A stretch of DNA of 41,481 nucleotides from an uncultured Burkholderiales bacterium (GCA_903870145.1 CAIQBO010000010.1:1-41481), one strand, 5' to 3'. Shown: positions 9,456 through 19,803, counted from the first letter of the stretch. The notes: a model not told the origin generated them from the sequence alone. Numbers and translations: made by a program.

Positions 9456-10421
9456 ATGGGCGAGTTTGACCTGATCGAAACCTATTTCAAGCGACCTGCG
9501 CGTCGTGCCACCTTGGGCGTGGGCGACGATTGCGCGTTGCTGCCGCCAAGCGCTGGTCAACAGTTGGCCATTTCATGCGACATGTTGGTGGAAGGTCGTC
9601 ATTTTTTATCGACAGTCAACCCGCGCCACTTGGGCCACAAAGCCCTGGCCGTGAACTTGAGCGATTTGGCCGCTTGTGGCGCTGAGCCCAAGTCTTTCCT
9701 TTTGGCCTTGGCCTTGCCTCACATTGAACCCGAGTGGCTCGCAAGTTTTGCCCAAGGCCTATGGGCTTTGGCCGACCAATTCCAATGTGATCTGGTGGGC
9801 GGAGACACCACGCGCGGGCCCTTGAACATTTGCATCACGGTGATGGGCGAGGTGCCGCTTGAAAAAGCCTTGCTGCGAAGTGCCGCCAAAGTTGGTGACG
9901 ACATATATGTCAGCGGCTCTTTGGGTGACGCGCGCTTGGCACTGGAGGTCTTCAGGGGCCGCTTGCAAGTGACCAGCGCCATTTTTGAGCGAGCCCGAGC
10001 GCGCATGGAGCAGCCCAGCCCCCGCGTGGCTCTGGGCTTGGCCCTGCGCGGCCTGGCGCATGCAGCAGCGGACATCAGCGATGGCCTCTTAGGGGACTTG
10101 CAGCACATCTTGAAAGCCAGCGCCGTGGGCGCGCGCATTGAGGCTCACACCGTGGCAGCCACCATGTCTTGCGCCGAAGGGGCTGGCCTGCGCTGGCCTG
10201 ATCAATTGGCCCTGAGCTTGGCTGGTGGTGACGACTATGAACTGGTTTTCACAGCGGCCGCTGACCAACGTGCCGCTGTCTTTGCAGCAGCGGGCAAAGC
10301 CCAAACCCCCGTGACTCGAATTGGCCGCATCACGTCAGAGCCAGGCCTGTACTTGGTCGACGCACAGGGCTTGGCCATGCCCAACACTTACCACTCGTTT
10401 GACCATTTCCATGCTGATTAA
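9456..10421 (+). CDS. thiL: Thiamine-monophosphate kinase
   Basis: ThiL phosphorylates thiamine monophosphate to the active cofactor thiamine diphosphate. The 321-residue product has the PurM/ThiL-type ATP-binding motifs: FDLIETYF at the N-terminus, GVGDDCALL near residue 21, DMLVEGRHF near 42 and GGDTTRG near 110, with SDGLLGDL in the C-terminal half. The open frame extends 14 codons upstream, but the conserved start is MGEFDLI at 9456 with GAGG just before it. It heads a plus-strand cluster thiL-pgpA-cinA. Confidence 0.95.
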   Translation: MGEFDLIETYFKRPARRATLGVGDDCALLPPSAGQQLAISCDMLVEGRHFLSTVNPRHLGHKALAVNLSDLAACGAEPKSFLLALALPHIEPEWLASFAQGLWALADQFQCDLVGGDTTRGPLNICITVMGEVPLEKALLRSAAKVGDDIYVSGSLGDARLALEVFRGRLQVTSAIFERARARMEQPSPRVALGLALRGLAHAAADISDGLLGDLQHILKASAVGARIEAHTVAATMSCAEGAGLRWPDQLALSLAGGDDYELVFTAAADQRAAVFAAAGKAQTPVTRIGRITSEPGLYLVDAQGLAMPNTYHSFDHFHAD

Positions 10422-10445
10422 CTCACCCATTAAAGTGCAAAACGC

Positions 10446-10937
10446 ATGAAGGTCAGCGCCCGCTTCATGCTCTCGCACCCCGCGCATTGGGTGGCTCTGG
10501 GTTTTGGTTCAGGCTTGTCGCCCAAAGCCCCGGGCACCATGGGCACTTTGTGGGCGTGGCTGTGTTGGTGGGCTGTGCACGATCGCTTGAGCGTGAGCGA
10601 GCAAGGGCTGCTGATTTTGCTGGCCACACTGATCGGGTGGTGGGCTTGCACCGTGACGGCTCAGCACCTGGAGGTGTGCGATCCGAGCGCCATTGTCTGG
10701 GATGAAGTGGTGGCCTTTTGGCTGATTTTGTGGCTGATTTTGCCCACCAGCTTTTGGGGCCAGTTGACAGCTTTTGCCTTGTTTCGTTTTTTTGACGCCG
10801 CCAAACCCGGCCCTGTGGGCTGGGCCGATGCGCAATTCAAAGGCTTTGGTTGGCGTGGCGGCTTTGGTATTTTGTTCGATGATTTTGTCGCGGCTTTTTG
10901 CACATTGCTTGTGATTTCTTTGTGGAGGTGGTTGTGA
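10446..10937 (+). CDS. pgpA: Phosphatidylglycerophosphatase A
   Basis: PgpA removes the phosphate from phosphatidylglycerol phosphate to give phosphatidylglycerol, at the inner membrane. The 163-residue protein is hydrophobic with several predicted membrane segments (roughly 33-45, 54-72, 87-112 and 140-160). It has the family motifs GSGLSPKAPGTMGT (21-34), DPSAIVWDEVVA (79-90) and FFDAAKPGP (115-123), whose acidic residues bind Mg2+. Its stop overlaps the cinA start by four bases. Confidence 0.95.
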   Translation: MKVSARFMLSHPAHWVALGFGSGLSPKAPGTMGTLWAWLCWWAVHDRLSVSEQGLLILLATLIGWWACTVTAQHLEVCDPSAIVWDEVVAFWLILWLILPTSFWGQLTAFALFRFFDAAKPGPVGWADAQFKGFGWRGGFGILFDDFVAAFCTLLVISLWRWL

Positions 10938-11446
10938 GTGCTCACTCCAAATTAATATCCAGTGCTGACATTTGCTTGCAATTGGCGCATTTGTTGAAAA
11001 CCAAAGCCGCTTGCATGGCCAGCGCAGAGAGTTGCACGGGTGGCCTGATAGCCGCTGCCTGCACTGACTTGCCAGGCTCAAGCGATTGGTTTGAACGCGG
11101 TTTTGTCAGCTACTCGAACCAGGCCAAATCGGACATGCTTGGCGTTTTACCTGACTTGATCCGGCAGCACGGGGCCGTCAGCGAGGCGGTGGCCAGGGCA
11201 ATGGCCATCGGGGCATTGCAGAACTCCAAGGCCCAATTCAGCGTGGCCGTCACAGGCGTGGCAGGACCATCGGGGGGCAGCCCTGACAAGCCTGTGGGTA
11301 CTGTGTGGCTGGCCTATGCTTGGGGTTTGGAAGCGGATCAGTGCAGCGCTGAGCTTAAGCGTTTTGAGGGCGATCGGGGGGAAGTTCGGCGGGCTACTGT
11401 GCTGCATGCTTTGGGGCGCTTGGTGGCAATATTGCTTGCGGCTTAG
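10934..11446 (+). CDS. pncC: Nicotinamide-nucleotide amidohydrolase (CinA C-terminal domain protein)
   Basis: A stand-alone CinA C-terminal (PncC) domain that deamidates nicotinamide mononucleotide to nicotinic acid mononucleotide in pyridine nucleotide salvage. The 170-residue protein shows AESCTGG (31-37, catalytic Ser33), SYSNQAK (59-65) and GVAGPSGG (108-115), the active-site set of the family. It lacks the N-terminal MoCF-like domain of full CinA. I use the GTG at 10934, which forms a GTGA overlap with pgpA and has GGAGG five bases upstream; the open frame extends further but inside pgpA. Confidence 0.93.
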   Translation: MSAHSKLISSADICLQLAHLLKTKAACMASAESCTGGLIAAACTDLPGSSDWFERGFVSYSNQAKSDMLGVLPDLIRQHGAVSEAVARAMAIGALQNSKAQFSVAVTGVAGPSGGSPDKPVGTVWLAYAWGLEADQCSAELKRFEGDRGEVRRATVLHALGRLVAILLAA

Positions 11447-11689
11447 TTGCCTCTGTGGCTGGTGCGGAGCCGGCTCCTTCTTGGTGGGCGGGAGTCTGAA
11501 AAGGCAGTAGTGGGCGCGAAGTAACTTTGTCTTTTGCCTGACCACGGCAAGCTCGCAAGAGGGGTTTGGGTATCTGTTGCAGCGAAGTCAAGGAGGAGAT
11601 TTGGGCACAGCCCAAATCGGGGGACATGAGCGGAAACAGATACCCAAACCCCTCGCTCCCCAGCAATGCCCCCAGCCAGCCCACCAACG
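11447..11689. other. Non-coding intergenic region downstream of cinA
   Basis: Convergent intergenic DNA between the cinA stop and the terminator after tRNA-fMet. Short open frames cross it on both strands, but they have low-complexity Pro/Ser/Lys composition, no start signals and run through the inverted repeat, so I treat it as non-coding. The only clear structure is the nested inverted repeat at 11559-11654. Confidence 0.6.
11559..11654. repeat. Nested perfect inverted repeat between cinA and tRNA-fMet
   Basis: The outer arms are 11559-11578 (GAGGGGTTTGGGTATCTGTT) and 11635-11654 (exact reverse complement, 20 bp). Inside them, 11598-11606 (GATTTGGGC) and 11610-11618 (GCCCAAATC) form a second perfect 9-bp hairpin around ACA. 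The two flanks of the inner hairpin are about 16-19 nt. The whole 96-bp unit can fold on both strands as a stem, internal loop and hairpin. It sits between convergent transcription units beyond a separate intrinsic terminator. I see no second copy in this window. It may be a REP/MITE-like dispersed element or a structured RNA. Confidence 0.92.
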
Positions 11690-11724
11690 AAAAAAGGCAC
11701 CGAACTTATCAAGCTCAGTGCCTT
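11690..11724 (-). terminator. Intrinsic terminator after tRNA-fMet
   Basis: On the minus strand AAGGCAC and GTGCCTT form a 7-bp stem, extended inward across single mismatches by GAGCTT/AAGTTC with one G-U pair, and the 3' arm runs into TTTTTT (six T). This is a strong Rho-independent terminator placed 7 bp after the end of tRNA-fMet, and it probably ends the whole ribosomal operon transcript as well. Confidence 0.88.
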
Positions 11725-11731
11725 CACATAT

Positions 11732-11808
<77 letters not shown>

Positions 11809-11829
11809 GTAATCTAGCATTGTACTCTG

Positions 11830-12219
11830 TTAAGAGGCTTCTGGCGCGTCTGTTGCAACATCAGGGCGGTCAACCAACTCGACCAAGGCCATGGGAGCGT
11901 TATCGCCCACACGGAAACCCATCTTCAAGATGCGGGTGTAGCCACCGGGGCGCTTGGCAAAGCGTGGGCCCAAGTCGCTGAACAACTTGGTCACGCTGTC
12001 GCGGTCACGCAGACGGTTGAACGCCAAACGCTTGTTGGCCAATGAGTCCACCTTGGCCAAAGTGATCATGGGCTCGATCACGCGGCGCAGCTCTTTGGCC
12101 TTGGGCAATGTTGTTTTGATGACTTCATGCTCGATCAGCGAGTTCATCATGTTTTGCAGCATAGCGAGGCGGTGCTCGCTGGTGCGGTTGAGTTTTCGTA
12201 GTCCGTGTCCGTGGCGCAT
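11830..12219 (-). CDS. rplQ: 50S ribosomal protein L17
   Basis: L17 is a large-subunit protein near the exit tunnel. The 129-residue product starts [17 protein letters not shown], the conserved N-terminus of L17, and has the [13 protein letters not shown] segment in the middle. It is the last protein gene of the operon, 84 bp after rpoA, and is followed after 21 bp by tRNA-fMet. The last 10 residues are acidic and less conserved. Confidence 0.97.
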   Translation of the reverse strand: MRHGHGLRKLNRTSEHRLAMLQNMMNSLIEHEVIKTTLPKAKELRRVIEPMITLAKVDSLANKRLAFNRLRDRDSVTKLFSDLGPRFAKRPGGYTRILKMGFRVGDNAPMALVELVDRPDVATDAPEAS

Positions 12220-12303
12220 GGTGCTTACCTTTCTTTATTTAACAAGCAGCCGTATCAGGTACTGCCCGTGCACTGCCCACATGGTTTGTGGGCGACTTTC
12301 TAA

Positions 12304-13296
12304 TTAACGCTTTTCCAAACCGGCAGGTGGCCAGCTTTCGAGTTTCATGCCCAAAGTCAGACCGCGTGAAGCCAAAACTTCCTTGATCTCGTTGAGGGAC
12401 TTGCGGCCCAAATTGGGGGTCTTGAGCAATTCATTTTCAGTGCGCTGAATCAGGTCACCGATGTAGTAAATGTTTTCTGCTTTGAGGCAGTTGGCAGAGC
12501 GAACCGTCAACTCCAGCTCGTCCACAGGGCGCAGCAAAATTGGATCGAAGCTGCTGGCGCCGCCGCGCTGAGCAGGTTGGTCGAATGCAGACAATTCGCT
12601 GCCTTCCAATTGGGCAAAAACGGCCAATTGCTCAACCAAGATTTTGGCCGAGGCGCGCACTGCATCTTCAGCAGTGATGGCGCCGTTGGTTTCCATCTCG
12701 ATCACGAGTTTGTCCAAGTCAGTGCGTTGCTCAACACGGGCAGTCTCAACGGTGTAGCTCACGCGCTTGACGGGCGAGAACGAAGCGTCCAGCACAATGC
12801 GGCCAACCGATTTGGTGGGCTCATCAGCAAAGCGGCGCATCGAGCCTGGCACATAGCCACGGCCTTTTTCAACCTTGATTTGCATGTCCAGTTTGCCGCC
12901 CTGCGACAAGTTGGCAATGATGTGCTCAGGGTTGACCACTTCCACATCGTGCGGGGTCTGGATGTCAGCCGCAGTGACAGGGCCTTCGCCATCTTTGCGC
13001 AGGCTCAATGTGACTTCGTCACGGTTGTGCAGTTTGAACACCACACCCTTGAGGTTCAACAAAATATTGACGACATCTTCTTGCACGCCGTCAATCGACG
13101 AGTACTCATGCACGACACCAGCGATGGTCACTTCAGTGGCCGAATAACCGACCATGGATGACAACAAAACGCGGCGCAGCGCATTGCCCAGTGTGTGGCC
13201 ATAACCACGCTCAAAGGGCTCCAATGTGACCTTGGCGCGGTTGGCGCCGAGTTGCTCAACTTGGATGGCTTTAGGTTTCAACAGATTGGTTTGCAT
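12304..13296 (-). CDS. rpoA: DNA-directed RNA polymerase subunit alpha
   Basis: The alpha subunit nucleates RNA polymerase assembly through its N-terminal domain and contacts UP elements and activators through its C-terminal domain. The 330-residue product has the assembly motif [18 protein letters not shown] near residue 31 and the C-terminal helix-hairpin-helix region ([20 protein letters not shown] through [13 protein letters not shown]) in the last 80 residues. The length is normal for betaproteobacteria. It is preceded by rpsD (103 bp gap) in the alpha-operon order. Confidence 0.98.
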   Translation of the reverse strand: MQTNLLKPKAIQVEQLGANRAKVTLEPFERGYGHTLGNALRRVLLSSMVGYSATEVTIAGVVHEYSSIDGVQEDVVNILLNLKGVVFKLHNRDEVTLSLRKDGEGPVTAADIQTPHDVEVVNPEHIIANLSQGGKLDMQIKVEKGRGYVPGSMRRFADEPTKSVGRIVLDASFSPVKRVSYTVETARVEQRTDLDKLVIEMETNGAITAEDAVRASAKILVEQLAVFAQLEGSELSAFDQPAQRGGASSFDPILLRPVDELELTVRSANCLKAENIYYIGDLIQRTENELLKTPNLGRKSLNEIKEVLASRGLTLGMKLESWPPAGLEKR

Positions 13297-13399
13297 TCAG
13301 ACTTCCTCTCAATACCCTCGGTTCATTACACCGGTAAGGCTGATGAAGCACCCGCACCACAATGCATCGCGGCGCGGGAACGATTGAAACAAAATGAAA

Positions 13400-14023
13400 T
13401 TAGCGTGAATACAATTCAACGATCAAAGATTCGTTGATGTCTGCAGCAAATTCATCACGGTCTGGTGCTTTCTTGAAAACACCTTCGACTTTTTCGATAT
13501 TGACTTCCACCCAAGCTGGAATACCAACTTGTTGTGCCAGTTGCATCGCTTCGACAATGCGATTTTGTTTTTTTGATTTTTCACGCACCGCCACCACATC
13601 ACCGGCCTTGACCAAGTAAGAAGGGATGTTGACGGGTTGGCCATTGACTGTGACCGCTTTGTGCGAGACCAGCTGACGCGCTTCAGCGCGTGTCGAGCCA
13701 AAGCCCATGCGGTAAGCCACATTGTCCAAGCGCGATTCGAGCAGACTCAGCAGGTTCGAGCCTGTGTTGCCTTTGCGGCGATCGGCTTCAGCAAAGTAGC
13801 GGCGAAACTGCTTTTCGAGCACGCCGTACATGCGCTTGACTTTTTGCTTTTCGCGCAATTGCAGACCGTAGTCTGATGTGCGTTGTCCAGAAGTGCGGCC
13901 ATGCTGACCAGGCTTGCTGTCAAATTTTGACTTGTCGGCAATCGAGCGACGCGCGCTCTTTAGAAACAGGTCGGTGCCTTCACGGCGTGAGAGTTTGGCC
14001 TTGGGGCCTAAGTAACGTGCCAC
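13400..14023 (-). CDS. rpsD: 30S ribosomal protein S4
   Basis: S4 is a primary 16S rRNA-binding protein of the small subunit and in E. coli the translational repressor of the alpha operon. The 207-residue protein begins [19 protein letters not shown] and contains the S4 RNA-binding domain ([20 protein letters not shown]). No cysteine zinc site is seen at the N-terminus, so this is the C-minus type. It lies between rpsK and rpoA. Confidence 0.97.
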   Translation of the reverse strand: MARYLGPKAKLSRREGTDLFLKSARRSIADKSKFDSKPGQHGRTSGQRTSDYGLQLREKQKVKRMYGVLEKQFRRYFAEADRRKGNTGSNLLSLLESRLDNVAYRMGFGSTRAEARQLVSHKAVTVNGQPVNIPSYLVKAGDVVAVREKSKKQNRIVEAMQLAQQVGIPAWVEVNIEKVEGVFKKAPDRDEFAADINESLIVELYSR

Positions 14024-14105
14024 TTGATCTTCCTTTTTTTGTCAACTACCGCACAAAAGTGCGGGAGCCATAACCAACAGGGGCCATGGCGGTGGGCTTG
14101 GTGAA

Positions 14106-14510
14106 TTAAATACGGCGACGCTTTTGAGGGCGGCAACCGTTGTGCGGCATGGGCGTGACATCTGCAATCGAAGTGATGCGAATGCCCAAGGCGCCCAAAG
14201 CGCGAACCGAAGACTCGCGACCAGGGCCTGGGCCTTTGATCTCGACGTCGAGGTTTTTGATGCCTTGTTCAATGGCAGCGCGGCCAGCCACTTCAGACGC
14301 AACCTGGGCTGCGAAGGGAGTGGATTTTCGTGAACCTTTGAAACCTTGACCACCCGAAGACGCCCACGACAAAGCATTGCCTTGGCGGTCGGTGATGGTG
14401 ATGATGGTGTTGTTGAACGAGGCGTGCACGTGTGCAATGCCATCGGCAACGTTCTTGCGAACTTTTTTGCGTACGCGTTGTGCGGCGCTATTGGTTGGGG
14501 CTTTTGCCAT
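14106..14510 (-). CDS. rpsK: 30S ribosomal protein S11
   Basis: S11 lines the small-subunit platform near the E-site mRNA. The 134-residue protein has the conserved [20 protein letters not shown] region, the [14 protein letters not shown] segment and the C-terminal [18 protein letters not shown] stretch. It lies 23 bp after rpsM and 82 bp before rpsD. Confidence 0.97.
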   Translation of the reverse strand: MAKAPTNSAAQRVRKKVRKNVADGIAHVHASFNNTIITITDRQGNALSWASSGGQGFKGSRKSTPFAAQVASEVAGRAAIEQGIKNLDVEIKGPGPGRESSVRALGALGIRITSIADVTPMPHNGCRPQKRRRI

Positions 14511-14533
14511 AGTGTTCTCTTCTCAGTCCCGGT

Positions 14534-14899
14534 TTATTTCTTCAATCCAGCCGCGCCTTTGCGCGGGCCCTTGCGGGTGCGTGCATTGGTGCGTGTACGC
14601 TGACCGCGCATGGGCAGACCACGGCGATGGCGGAAACCTCGGTAGCAACCGATGTCCATCAAACGCTTGATGTTCATGGTTGTTTCGCGTCGCAAGTCAC
14701 CCTCGATGGTGAACAGCGCGATTTGATCGCGAATTTTTTCCAGGTCTGCATCCGTCAGATCTTTGATCTTTTTGGAGTAAGCAATGCCTGATGCGACGCA
14801 GATTTTGCGTGCGCGGGTGCGACCGATACCAAAGATGGCTGTCAGGCCAATTTCAGTATGCTTGTGCGGTGGAATATTGATGCCAGCGATACGTGCCAT
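14534..14899 (-). CDS. rpsM: 30S ribosomal protein S13
   Basis: S13 sits in the small-subunit head and contacts P-site tRNA and the large subunit. The 121-residue product starts [20 protein letters not shown] and ends in the basic tail typical of S13 ([20 protein letters not shown]). It follows rpmJ by 24 bp. Confidence 0.97.
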   Translation of the reverse strand: MARIAGINIPPHKHTEIGLTAIFGIGRTRARKICVASGIAYSKKIKDLTDADLEKIRDQIALFTIEGDLRRETTMNIKRLMDIGCYRGFRHRRGLPMRGQRTRTNARTRKGPRKGAAGLKK

Positions 14900-14923
14900 T
14901 TTCGTCCTCTATAACTCTTGCAA

Positions 14924-15037
14924 TCAGCCTTGACGCTGCTTATGACGCGGGTCCGTGCAGATCACACGAACCACGCCCTTACGCCGAATGACTTTGCAGT
15001 TGCGGCAAATTTTCTTGACCGAAGCAGAAACCTTCAT
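14924..15037 (-). CDS. rpmJ: 50S ribosomal protein L36
   Basis: L36 is the smallest large-subunit protein. The 37-residue ORF runs from ATG 15037 to TGA 14926-14924, is preceded by GGAG eight bases upstream, and reads [20 protein letters not shown] at its start. Cys11, Cys14, Cys27 and a following His form the zinc-binding pattern of the C-plus form of L36. It lies between secY and rpsM, its usual place; infA is not between secY and rpmJ as it is in some Burkholderiales. Confidence 0.96.
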
Positions 15038-15066
15038 TTCAATTCTCCTAAAACTTTATTTACAAA

Positions 15067-16398
15067 TCAGCCCGCCAGCGAGGTTTTGAAATTCGCTTTT
15101 TTCAGAAGCGACTCATACTGCTGGGACATCAAATAGTTTTGAACCTGTGCCATGAAATCCATGGTCACAACCACAATGATCAGAAGTGATGTGCCGCCAA
15201 AATAGAAGGGCACGTTGTACTTCAAAATCAGAAATTCGGGCAACAAGCAAACGAAGGTGATGTACACCGCGCCGGCCAAGGTCAAGCGAATCAAAATTTT
15301 GTCAATGAAGCGGGCAGTTTGATCACCAGGGCGAATGCCGGGAATGAACGCGCCACTCTTTTTGAGGTTGTCAGCTGTCTCGCGGCTGTTGAACACCAAG
15401 GCGGTATAAAAGAAACAGAAGAAGATGATAGCCGCGGCGTAGAACATCACGTACACGGGCTGCCCAGGCGTCAACGCACTGGCAACATCTTTCATGAACA
15501 AGACCACGGGGTTGCTGGTCTCGCCCGAGCTGAACCAGTTGATCACAGTGGCAGGCAGCAAAATGATGGACGAGGCAAAAATGGGCGGGATAACACCGGC
15601 CATGTTCAGCTTCAAAGGCAGGTGCGAGGATTGGCCGCCATAGACCTTGTTGCCCACTTGCCTGCGGGCGTAATTGACCAAGATTTTTCTTTGTCCGCGC
15701 TCGACAAAAACCACAAAGTAAGTGACCAAAGCCACCACGATGATGATGAAGATCGAGACCAAGGGGCCCATAGCGCCTGTGCGAACCAACTCGAGCAAGC
15801 CGCCGATCGAGCCAGGCAAGCCTGCCGCAATGCCAGCAAAAATCAGGATCGAAATGCCATTGCCCAAACCGCGCTCGGTGATTTGCTCACCCAGCCACAT
15901 GAGGAACATGGTGCCAGCGGTCAAGCTGACCACGGCGGTCATGCGAAAACCAAAGCCTGGGTTGATCACCAAACCAGCTGAAGCTTCCAAAGCCAAAGCA
16001 ATGCCCAAAGACTGGAACAAGGACAAGCCCAATGCGCCAAAACGGGTGTACTGCGTGATTTTGCGACGGCCGGCCTCTCCCTCTTTCTTGAGCTGCTCAA
16101 AAGCAGGCAAGACGTAGGTCAGCAGTTGCATGATGATGGAGGCCGAGATGTAGGGCATGATGCCCAACGCGAACACCGTAAAGCGCGACAAAGCACCTCC
16201 GGAGAACATGTTGAACAGGCTCAAAATGCCGCCTTGCTGGCCATTGAAGAGTTGTTGCAGTTGGGCCGGGTCGATGCCGGGCACAGGTATGTGCGCGCCT
16301 ACTCGGTAAACCACGAGCGCAAGCAACAAGAAGACAAGGCGGCGACGCAGGTCACCGTACTTGTCTGCTTTGAGTGCTGAATTTGCGCTGGTTGCCAC
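15067..16398 (-). CDS. secY: Protein translocase subunit SecY
   Basis: SecY forms the channel of the SecYEG translocon in the inner membrane. The 443-residue product has about ten hydrophobic segments, the plug-region motif [28 protein letters not shown] near residues 60-90, and cytosolic loops such as [11 protein letters not shown] and the GIRPGDQT stretch. It lies between rplO and rpmJ, the standard spc-operon position. Confidence 0.98.
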   Translation of the reverse strand: MATSANSALKADKYGDLRRRLVFLLLALVVYRVGAHIPVPGIDPAQLQQLFNGQQGGILSLFNMFSGGALSRFTVFALGIMPYISASIIMQLLTYVLPAFEQLKKEGEAGRRKITQYTRFGALGLSLFQSLGIALALEASAGLVINPGFGFRMTAVVSLTAGTMFLMWLGEQITERGLGNGISILIFAGIAAGLPGSIGGLLELVRTGAMGPLVSIFIIIVVALVTYFVVFVERGQRKILVNYARRQVGNKVYGGQSSHLPLKLNMAGVIPPIFASSIILLPATVINWFSSGETSNPVVLFMKDVASALTPGQPVYVMFYAAAIIFFCFFYTALVFNSRETADNLKKSGAFIPGIRPGDQTARFIDKILIRLTLAGAVYITFVCLLPEFLILKYNVPFYFGGTSLLIIVVVTMDFMAQVQNYLMSQQYESLLKKANFKTSLAG

Positions 16399-16428
16399 TG
16401 CGTTAAATCTCTTTTTCGACTTAGGAAA

Positions 16429-16860
16429 TTAGGCCAAAGTGCCGCCAGCCGCTTCGATCGCAGCTTTGGCACCGGCTGTTGCGCCAATGCCTGTCAATTT
16501 GACGGCTTTGGTCAACGTGCCGGACTTAACGACTTTGACCACCTTGATCATCTCGCCCACCAAGCGTGCTTGCTTGAGTGTGAGCATGTCAACTTCAGGC
16601 AAACCCAATTGATCCAACGCTGTCAAGCTGACTTCTGCGTTGTACTTCAAGGTTTGCGACTTGAAGCCGCGCTTGGGCAAACGACGTTGCAAAGGCATTT
16701 GACCGCCTTCGAAACCCACTTTGTGGTAGCCGCCCGAACGGGATTTTTGACCTTTGTGGCCACGCCCGGCGGTTTTACCCAGACCCGAGCCAATGCCACG
16801 GCCAACACGGCGCTTGGCGTGTTTAGAGCCAGCGGCTGGTTTGATGCTATTGAGTTCCAT
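16429..16860 (-). CDS. rplO: 50S ribosomal protein L15
   Basis: L15 is a late-assembling large-subunit protein. The 143-residue product has the glycine/arginine-rich N-terminal extension ([20 protein letters not shown] and KGQKSRSG) that threads into 23S rRNA, followed by the [18 protein letters not shown] motif. It lies 10 bp after rpmD and 30 bp before secY. Confidence 0.97.
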   Translation of the reverse strand: MELNSIKPAAGSKHAKRRVGRGIGSGLGKTAGRGHKGQKSRSGGYHKVGFEGGQMPLQRRLPKRGFKSQTLKYNAEVSLTALDQLGLPEVDMLTLKQARLVGEMIKVVKVVKSGTLTKAVKLTGIGATAGAKAAIEAAGGTLA

Positions 16861-16870
16861 CAGTTTTCTC

Positions 16871-17053
16871 TCAAAGAACTTTGACCAGATAGCTGATCTT
16901 GTTGATCATGCCGCGAACTGAAGGGGTGTCCTCTAATTCGCTGACGCTGTTGAGCTTTCGCAAGCCCAAACCACGCACGGTGTCGCGGTGGTCTTGTTTG
17001 CAACCGATGGGGCTGCGAACGAGTTGAACCTTGACGGTTTGTTGGGTTGTCAT
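16871..17053 (-). CDS. rpmD: 50S ribosomal protein L30
   Basis: The 60-residue product matches bacterial short-form L30, with [20 protein letters not shown] followed by [32 protein letters not shown]. The frame is open six codons upstream, but the ATG at 17053 giving [10 protein letters not shown] fits the family length and has a nearby GGAG. It lies 14 bp after rpsE. Confidence 0.96.
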   Translation of the reverse strand: MTTQQTVKVQLVRSPIGCKQDHRDTVRGLGLRKLNSVSELEDTPSVRGMINKISYLVKVL

Positions 17054-17067
17054 AAGGGTGCTCCGGT

Positions 17068-17586
17068 TCAAGCGAAGAGGTCTTCAACACTCTTGCCGCG
17101 CTTGGCAGCAATTTCGTATGCCGTCGTGCAATTGGACAAAGCGTCCAAGGTGGCGCGAACCATGTTGTAGGGGTTAGACGAGCCGTGGCTTTTGGCCACG
17201 ATGTCGGTGATGCCCATCACTTCAAAGACAGCGCGCATGGGGCCGCCCGCGATGATGCCAGTACCCTTGGGGGCAGGCGCCATGAAGACGTTGGCTGCAC
17301 CGTGGTGTCCGTAGACGGTGTGATGGATGGTGCCGCTTTTGAGCGTGACTTTGGTCATGTTGCGACGGGCTTCTTCCATGGCTTTTTGAACAGCAGCTGG
17401 CACTTCTTTCGATTTGCCTTTGCCCATGCCCACTTTGCCATCGCCATCGCCCACAACGGTCAATGCTGCGAAACCCAAGATACGGCCGCCCTTGACCACT
17501 TTGGTCACGCGGTTGACCGCAATCATTTTCTCACGCAGGCCGTCTTCCGGACCGTCACCTTGCGTTTTTGCCTGAAACTTAGCCAT
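17068..17586 (-). CDS. rpsE: 30S ribosomal protein S5
   Basis: S5 contributes to decoding fidelity and the mRNA entry tunnel. The 172-residue product has the double-stranded RNA-binding-like N-terminal domain ([40 protein letters not shown]) and the C-terminal [18 protein letters not shown] domain. It lies between rplR and rpmD. Confidence 0.98.
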   Translation of the reverse strand: MAKFQAKTQGDGPEDGLREKMIAVNRVTKVVKGGRILGFAALTVVGDGDGKVGMGKGKSKEVPAAVQKAMEEARRNMTKVTLKSGTIHHTVYGHHGAANVFMAPAPKGTGIIAGGPMRAVFEVMGITDIVAKSHGSSNPYNMVRATLDALSNCTTAYEIAAKRGKSVEDLFA

Positions 17587-17604
17587 TTGTTATTTCCGAT
17601 TCGG

Positions 17605-17970
17605 TTAGAACTGCAAGCCAGCTTCGCGGGCAGCGTCGGCCAAAGCCTTGACGCGACCGTGGAATGCGAAACCTGCGCGATCAAAAGCCACTTTTTCAAC
17701 ACCAGCAGCTTTGGCTTTTTCAGCGATGCGCTTGCCGATCATTTGTGCGGCATGGGCATTGCCACCTTTGCCAGCTGCGCCGAGTTCTTTGCGAACATCG
17801 GCTTCGGCTGTTGAGGCAGTGGCCAAGACTTTGCTGCCATCGCCAGAAACAACGCTGGCATAGATGTGCAGATTGGTGCGGTTGACAGTCAAACGCGCCA
17901 CGCCCTGCTGTGCAATGCGGATACGGGTTTGGCGTGAACGACGCAGACGCTGCTCTTTTTTGGTCAACAT
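17605..17970 (-). CDS. rplR: 50S ribosomal protein L18
   Basis: L18 binds 5S rRNA. The 121-residue protein begins with a basic region ([20 protein letters not shown]), then [16 protein letters not shown], and has [13 protein letters not shown] and the [21 protein letters not shown]-terminal motif typical of L18. It lies 11 bp after rplF. Confidence 0.97.
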   Translation of the reverse strand: MLTKKEQRLRRSRQTRIRIAQQGVARLTVNRTNLHIYASVVSGDGSKVLATASTAEADVRKELGAAGKGGNAHAAQMIGKRIAEKAKAAGVEKVAFDRAGFAFHGRVKALADAAREAGLQF

Positions 17971-17981
17971 GGTGCAGCTCC

Positions 17982-18515
17982 TTATTTCTTCTTAGTCTCT
18001 TTGATCGTGATTTTTTCGTCCGAATAACGGATGCCTTTGCCTTTGTAGGGCTCGGGCGGACGAACAGCACGGATCTCAGCGGCGATCTGACCCACGCGTT
18101 GGCGGTCAGCACCTTTGATGATGATTTCAGTAGGCACTGGCGTTTCCACTTTGATGCCAGCAGGCATGTCAATGTTCACGGGGTGCGAGTAACCCACGAC
18201 CAAGTTCAACTTGGCGCCTTGGGCAGCAGCTTTGTAGCCCACGCCGACCAGGTTGAGTTTTTTCTCAAAGCCCTTGGTCACGCCGGTGACCATGTTGTTG
18301 ACCAGTTGGCGCAGGGTGCCGCTCATGGCGTTGGCTTGACGCGAGTCGTTGGCCGGCGCGAAGCTGAGCTTGACGCCGTCTTGCGTGACAGTGACCAACG
18401 CATTGGAGGCTGTGGCCAAAGCGCCACCGCTGCCTTTGATGTTGATCTTGTTGTTTGCAAAGGACACATCCACACCAGCGGGGAGTGTCACAGGCATTTT
18501 TCCGATTCGGGACAT
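17982..18515 (-). CDS. rplF: 50S ribosomal protein L6
   Basis: L6 lies near the sarcin-ricin loop of the large subunit. The 177-residue product starts [17 protein letters not shown] at ATG 18515, with GGAGG six to ten bases upstream; an in-frame start further upstream (18548) lies inside rpsH and is not conserved. The C-terminal signature [16 protein letters not shown] is present. Confidence 0.97.
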   Translation of the reverse strand: MSRIGKMPVTLPAGVDVSFANNKINIKGSGGALATASNALVTVTQDGVKLSFAPANDSRQANAMSGTLRQLVNNMVTGVTKGFEKKLNLVGVGYKAAAQGAKLNLVVGYSHPVNIDMPAGIKVETPVPTEIIIKGADRQRVGQIAAEIRAVRPPEPYKGKGIRYSDEKITIKETKKK

Positions 18516-18532
18516 TTTCGTTCCTCCTTCGA

Positions 18533-18928
18533 TTAAGCGACGTAGCACAGCACTTCGCCGCCGACACCGGCTGCGCGCGCTTTGCGGTCGGTCATCACGC
18601 CTTGGGGTGTGGTGACAATGGCCACGCCCAAACCGTTGAGGACTTGGGGAATGGCGTCGCGGCCTTTGTAGACGCGCAGGCCAGGGCGACTGACGCGCTC
18701 AATGCGCTCAATCACAGGGCGACCTGCGTAGTACTTCAGGGCGATTTCAAGCTCGGACTTGCCGTCCGCTGTCTTGACTTGGAAGCCGTCGATGTAACCT
18801 TCATCTTTGAGCACCTGGGCGATCGCCACCTTCACTTTGGAAGAGGGGATCGAGACGGTGGACTTGGCCACCATTTGTGCGTTGCGGATGCGGGTCAGCA
18901 AGTCGGCAATGGGATCACTCATGCTCAT
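18533..18928 (-). CDS. rpsH: 30S ribosomal protein S8
   Basis: S8 is a primary 16S rRNA binder and in E. coli the translational repressor of the spc operon. The 131-residue product begins [19 protein letters not shown] and ends with the conserved [21 protein letters not shown]. The start could be two codons later at 18922. It lies between rpsN and rplF. Confidence 0.97.
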   Translation of the reverse strand: MSMSDPIADLLTRIRNAQMVAKSTVSIPSSKVKVAIAQVLKDEGYIDGFQVKTADGKSELEIALKYYAGRPVIERIERVSRPGLRVYKGRDAIPQVLNGLGVAIVTTPQGVMTDRKARAAGVGGEVLCYVA

Positions 18929-18947
18929 GTTGTATGTCTCCTGCCGA

Positions 18948-19253
18948 TTACCAGCTGGCTTTGGTCACGCCCGGAATGTTGCCTTGGAAGGCTAATTCAC
19001 GGATTTTGGCGCGACCGAGGCCAAATTGACGGAACGTGCCGCGTGGACGACCGGTGATGGAACAGCGGTTACGTTGACGCGTCGGGTTGGCGTTGCGCGG
19101 GAGCTTTTGCAAACCCAGACGGGCTGCTGCACGCTCTTCATCGCTGCGCTTGGGGTCTTGAGAAATGGCTTTGAATTCCGCGTGTTTAGCCGCGTACTTG
19201 GCCACCAATTTATCTCGCTTGAGCTCGCGCTCGATCAATGCTACTTTAGCCAC
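18948..19253 (-). CDS. rpsN: 30S ribosomal protein S14
   Basis: The 101-residue product is the zinc-free (C-minus) form of S14: it lacks the paired CxxC motifs and has [20 protein letters not shown] and the C-terminal [10 protein letters not shown] use a GTG start at 19253 (product [16 protein letters not shown]), which leaves 8 bp after rplE; the longer open frame runs inside rplE and is not conserved. Confidence 0.95.
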   Translation of the reverse strand: MAKVALIERELKRDKLVAKYAAKHAEFKAISQDPKRSDEERAAARLGLQKLPRNANPTRQRNRCSITGRPRGTFRQFGLGRAKIRELAFQGNIPGVTKASW

Positions 19254-19261
19254 GTGCCACC

Positions 19262-19801
19262 TCAGTTCTTGAACGGGAAACGGAAGCCAGTGAGCAGTGC
19301 TTTGCACTCTTCATCATTCTTGGCCGTCGTGGTGATGCTGATATTGAGGCCGCGCAAGGCGTCAACCTTGTCATACTCAATTTCAGGGAAAATGATCTGC
19401 TCTTTCACGCCAACGTTGTAGTTACCGCGGCCGTCAAAAGCACGCCCGGAGATACCACGGAAGTCGCGCACACGGGGCAAAGCCACGGTGACAAAGCGAT
19501 CGAGGAATTCATACATTTGAACGCCGCGCAAAGTGACCATACAACCAATGGCTTGGCCTTCACGGATTTTGAAACCGGCGATAGGCTTTTTGGCCTTGGT
19601 CACCACAGGTTTTTGGCCTGCGATTTTGGTCAGGTCACTGACAGCGTTGTCCATGACCTTCTTGTCGGCAACCGCTTCACTGACACCCATGTTCAAGGTG
19701 ATTTTGGTGATGCGGGGCACCTGCATGGGAGACTTGTAGCCAAATTTGGCAATCAGCTCAGGGGCGATTTTTTCGCGGAAATGTTGTTGCAGTCGTGCCA
19801 T
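19262..19801 (-). CDS. rplE: 50S ribosomal protein L5
   Basis: L5 binds 5S rRNA and forms a bridge to S13. The 179-residue product shows the family blocks [57 protein letters not shown] and the C-terminal [15 protein letters not shown]. It starts two bases after the rplX stop. Confidence 0.98.
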   Translation of the reverse strand: MARLQQHFREKIAPELIAKFGYKSPMQVPRITKITLNMGVSEAVADKKVMDNAVSDLTKIAGQKPVVTKAKKPIAGFKIREGQAIGCMVTLRGVQMYEFLDRFVTVALPRVRDFRGISGRAFDGRGNYNVGVKEQIIFPEIEYDKVDALRGLNISITTTAKNDEECKALLTGFRFPFKN

Positions 19802-19803
19802 GT

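Noticed and set aside
11394..11727. Overlapping minus-strand open frames in the cinA downstream region
   Set aside because: They have low-complexity composition, no ribosome-binding site and run through the nested inverted repeat; they are chance frames.
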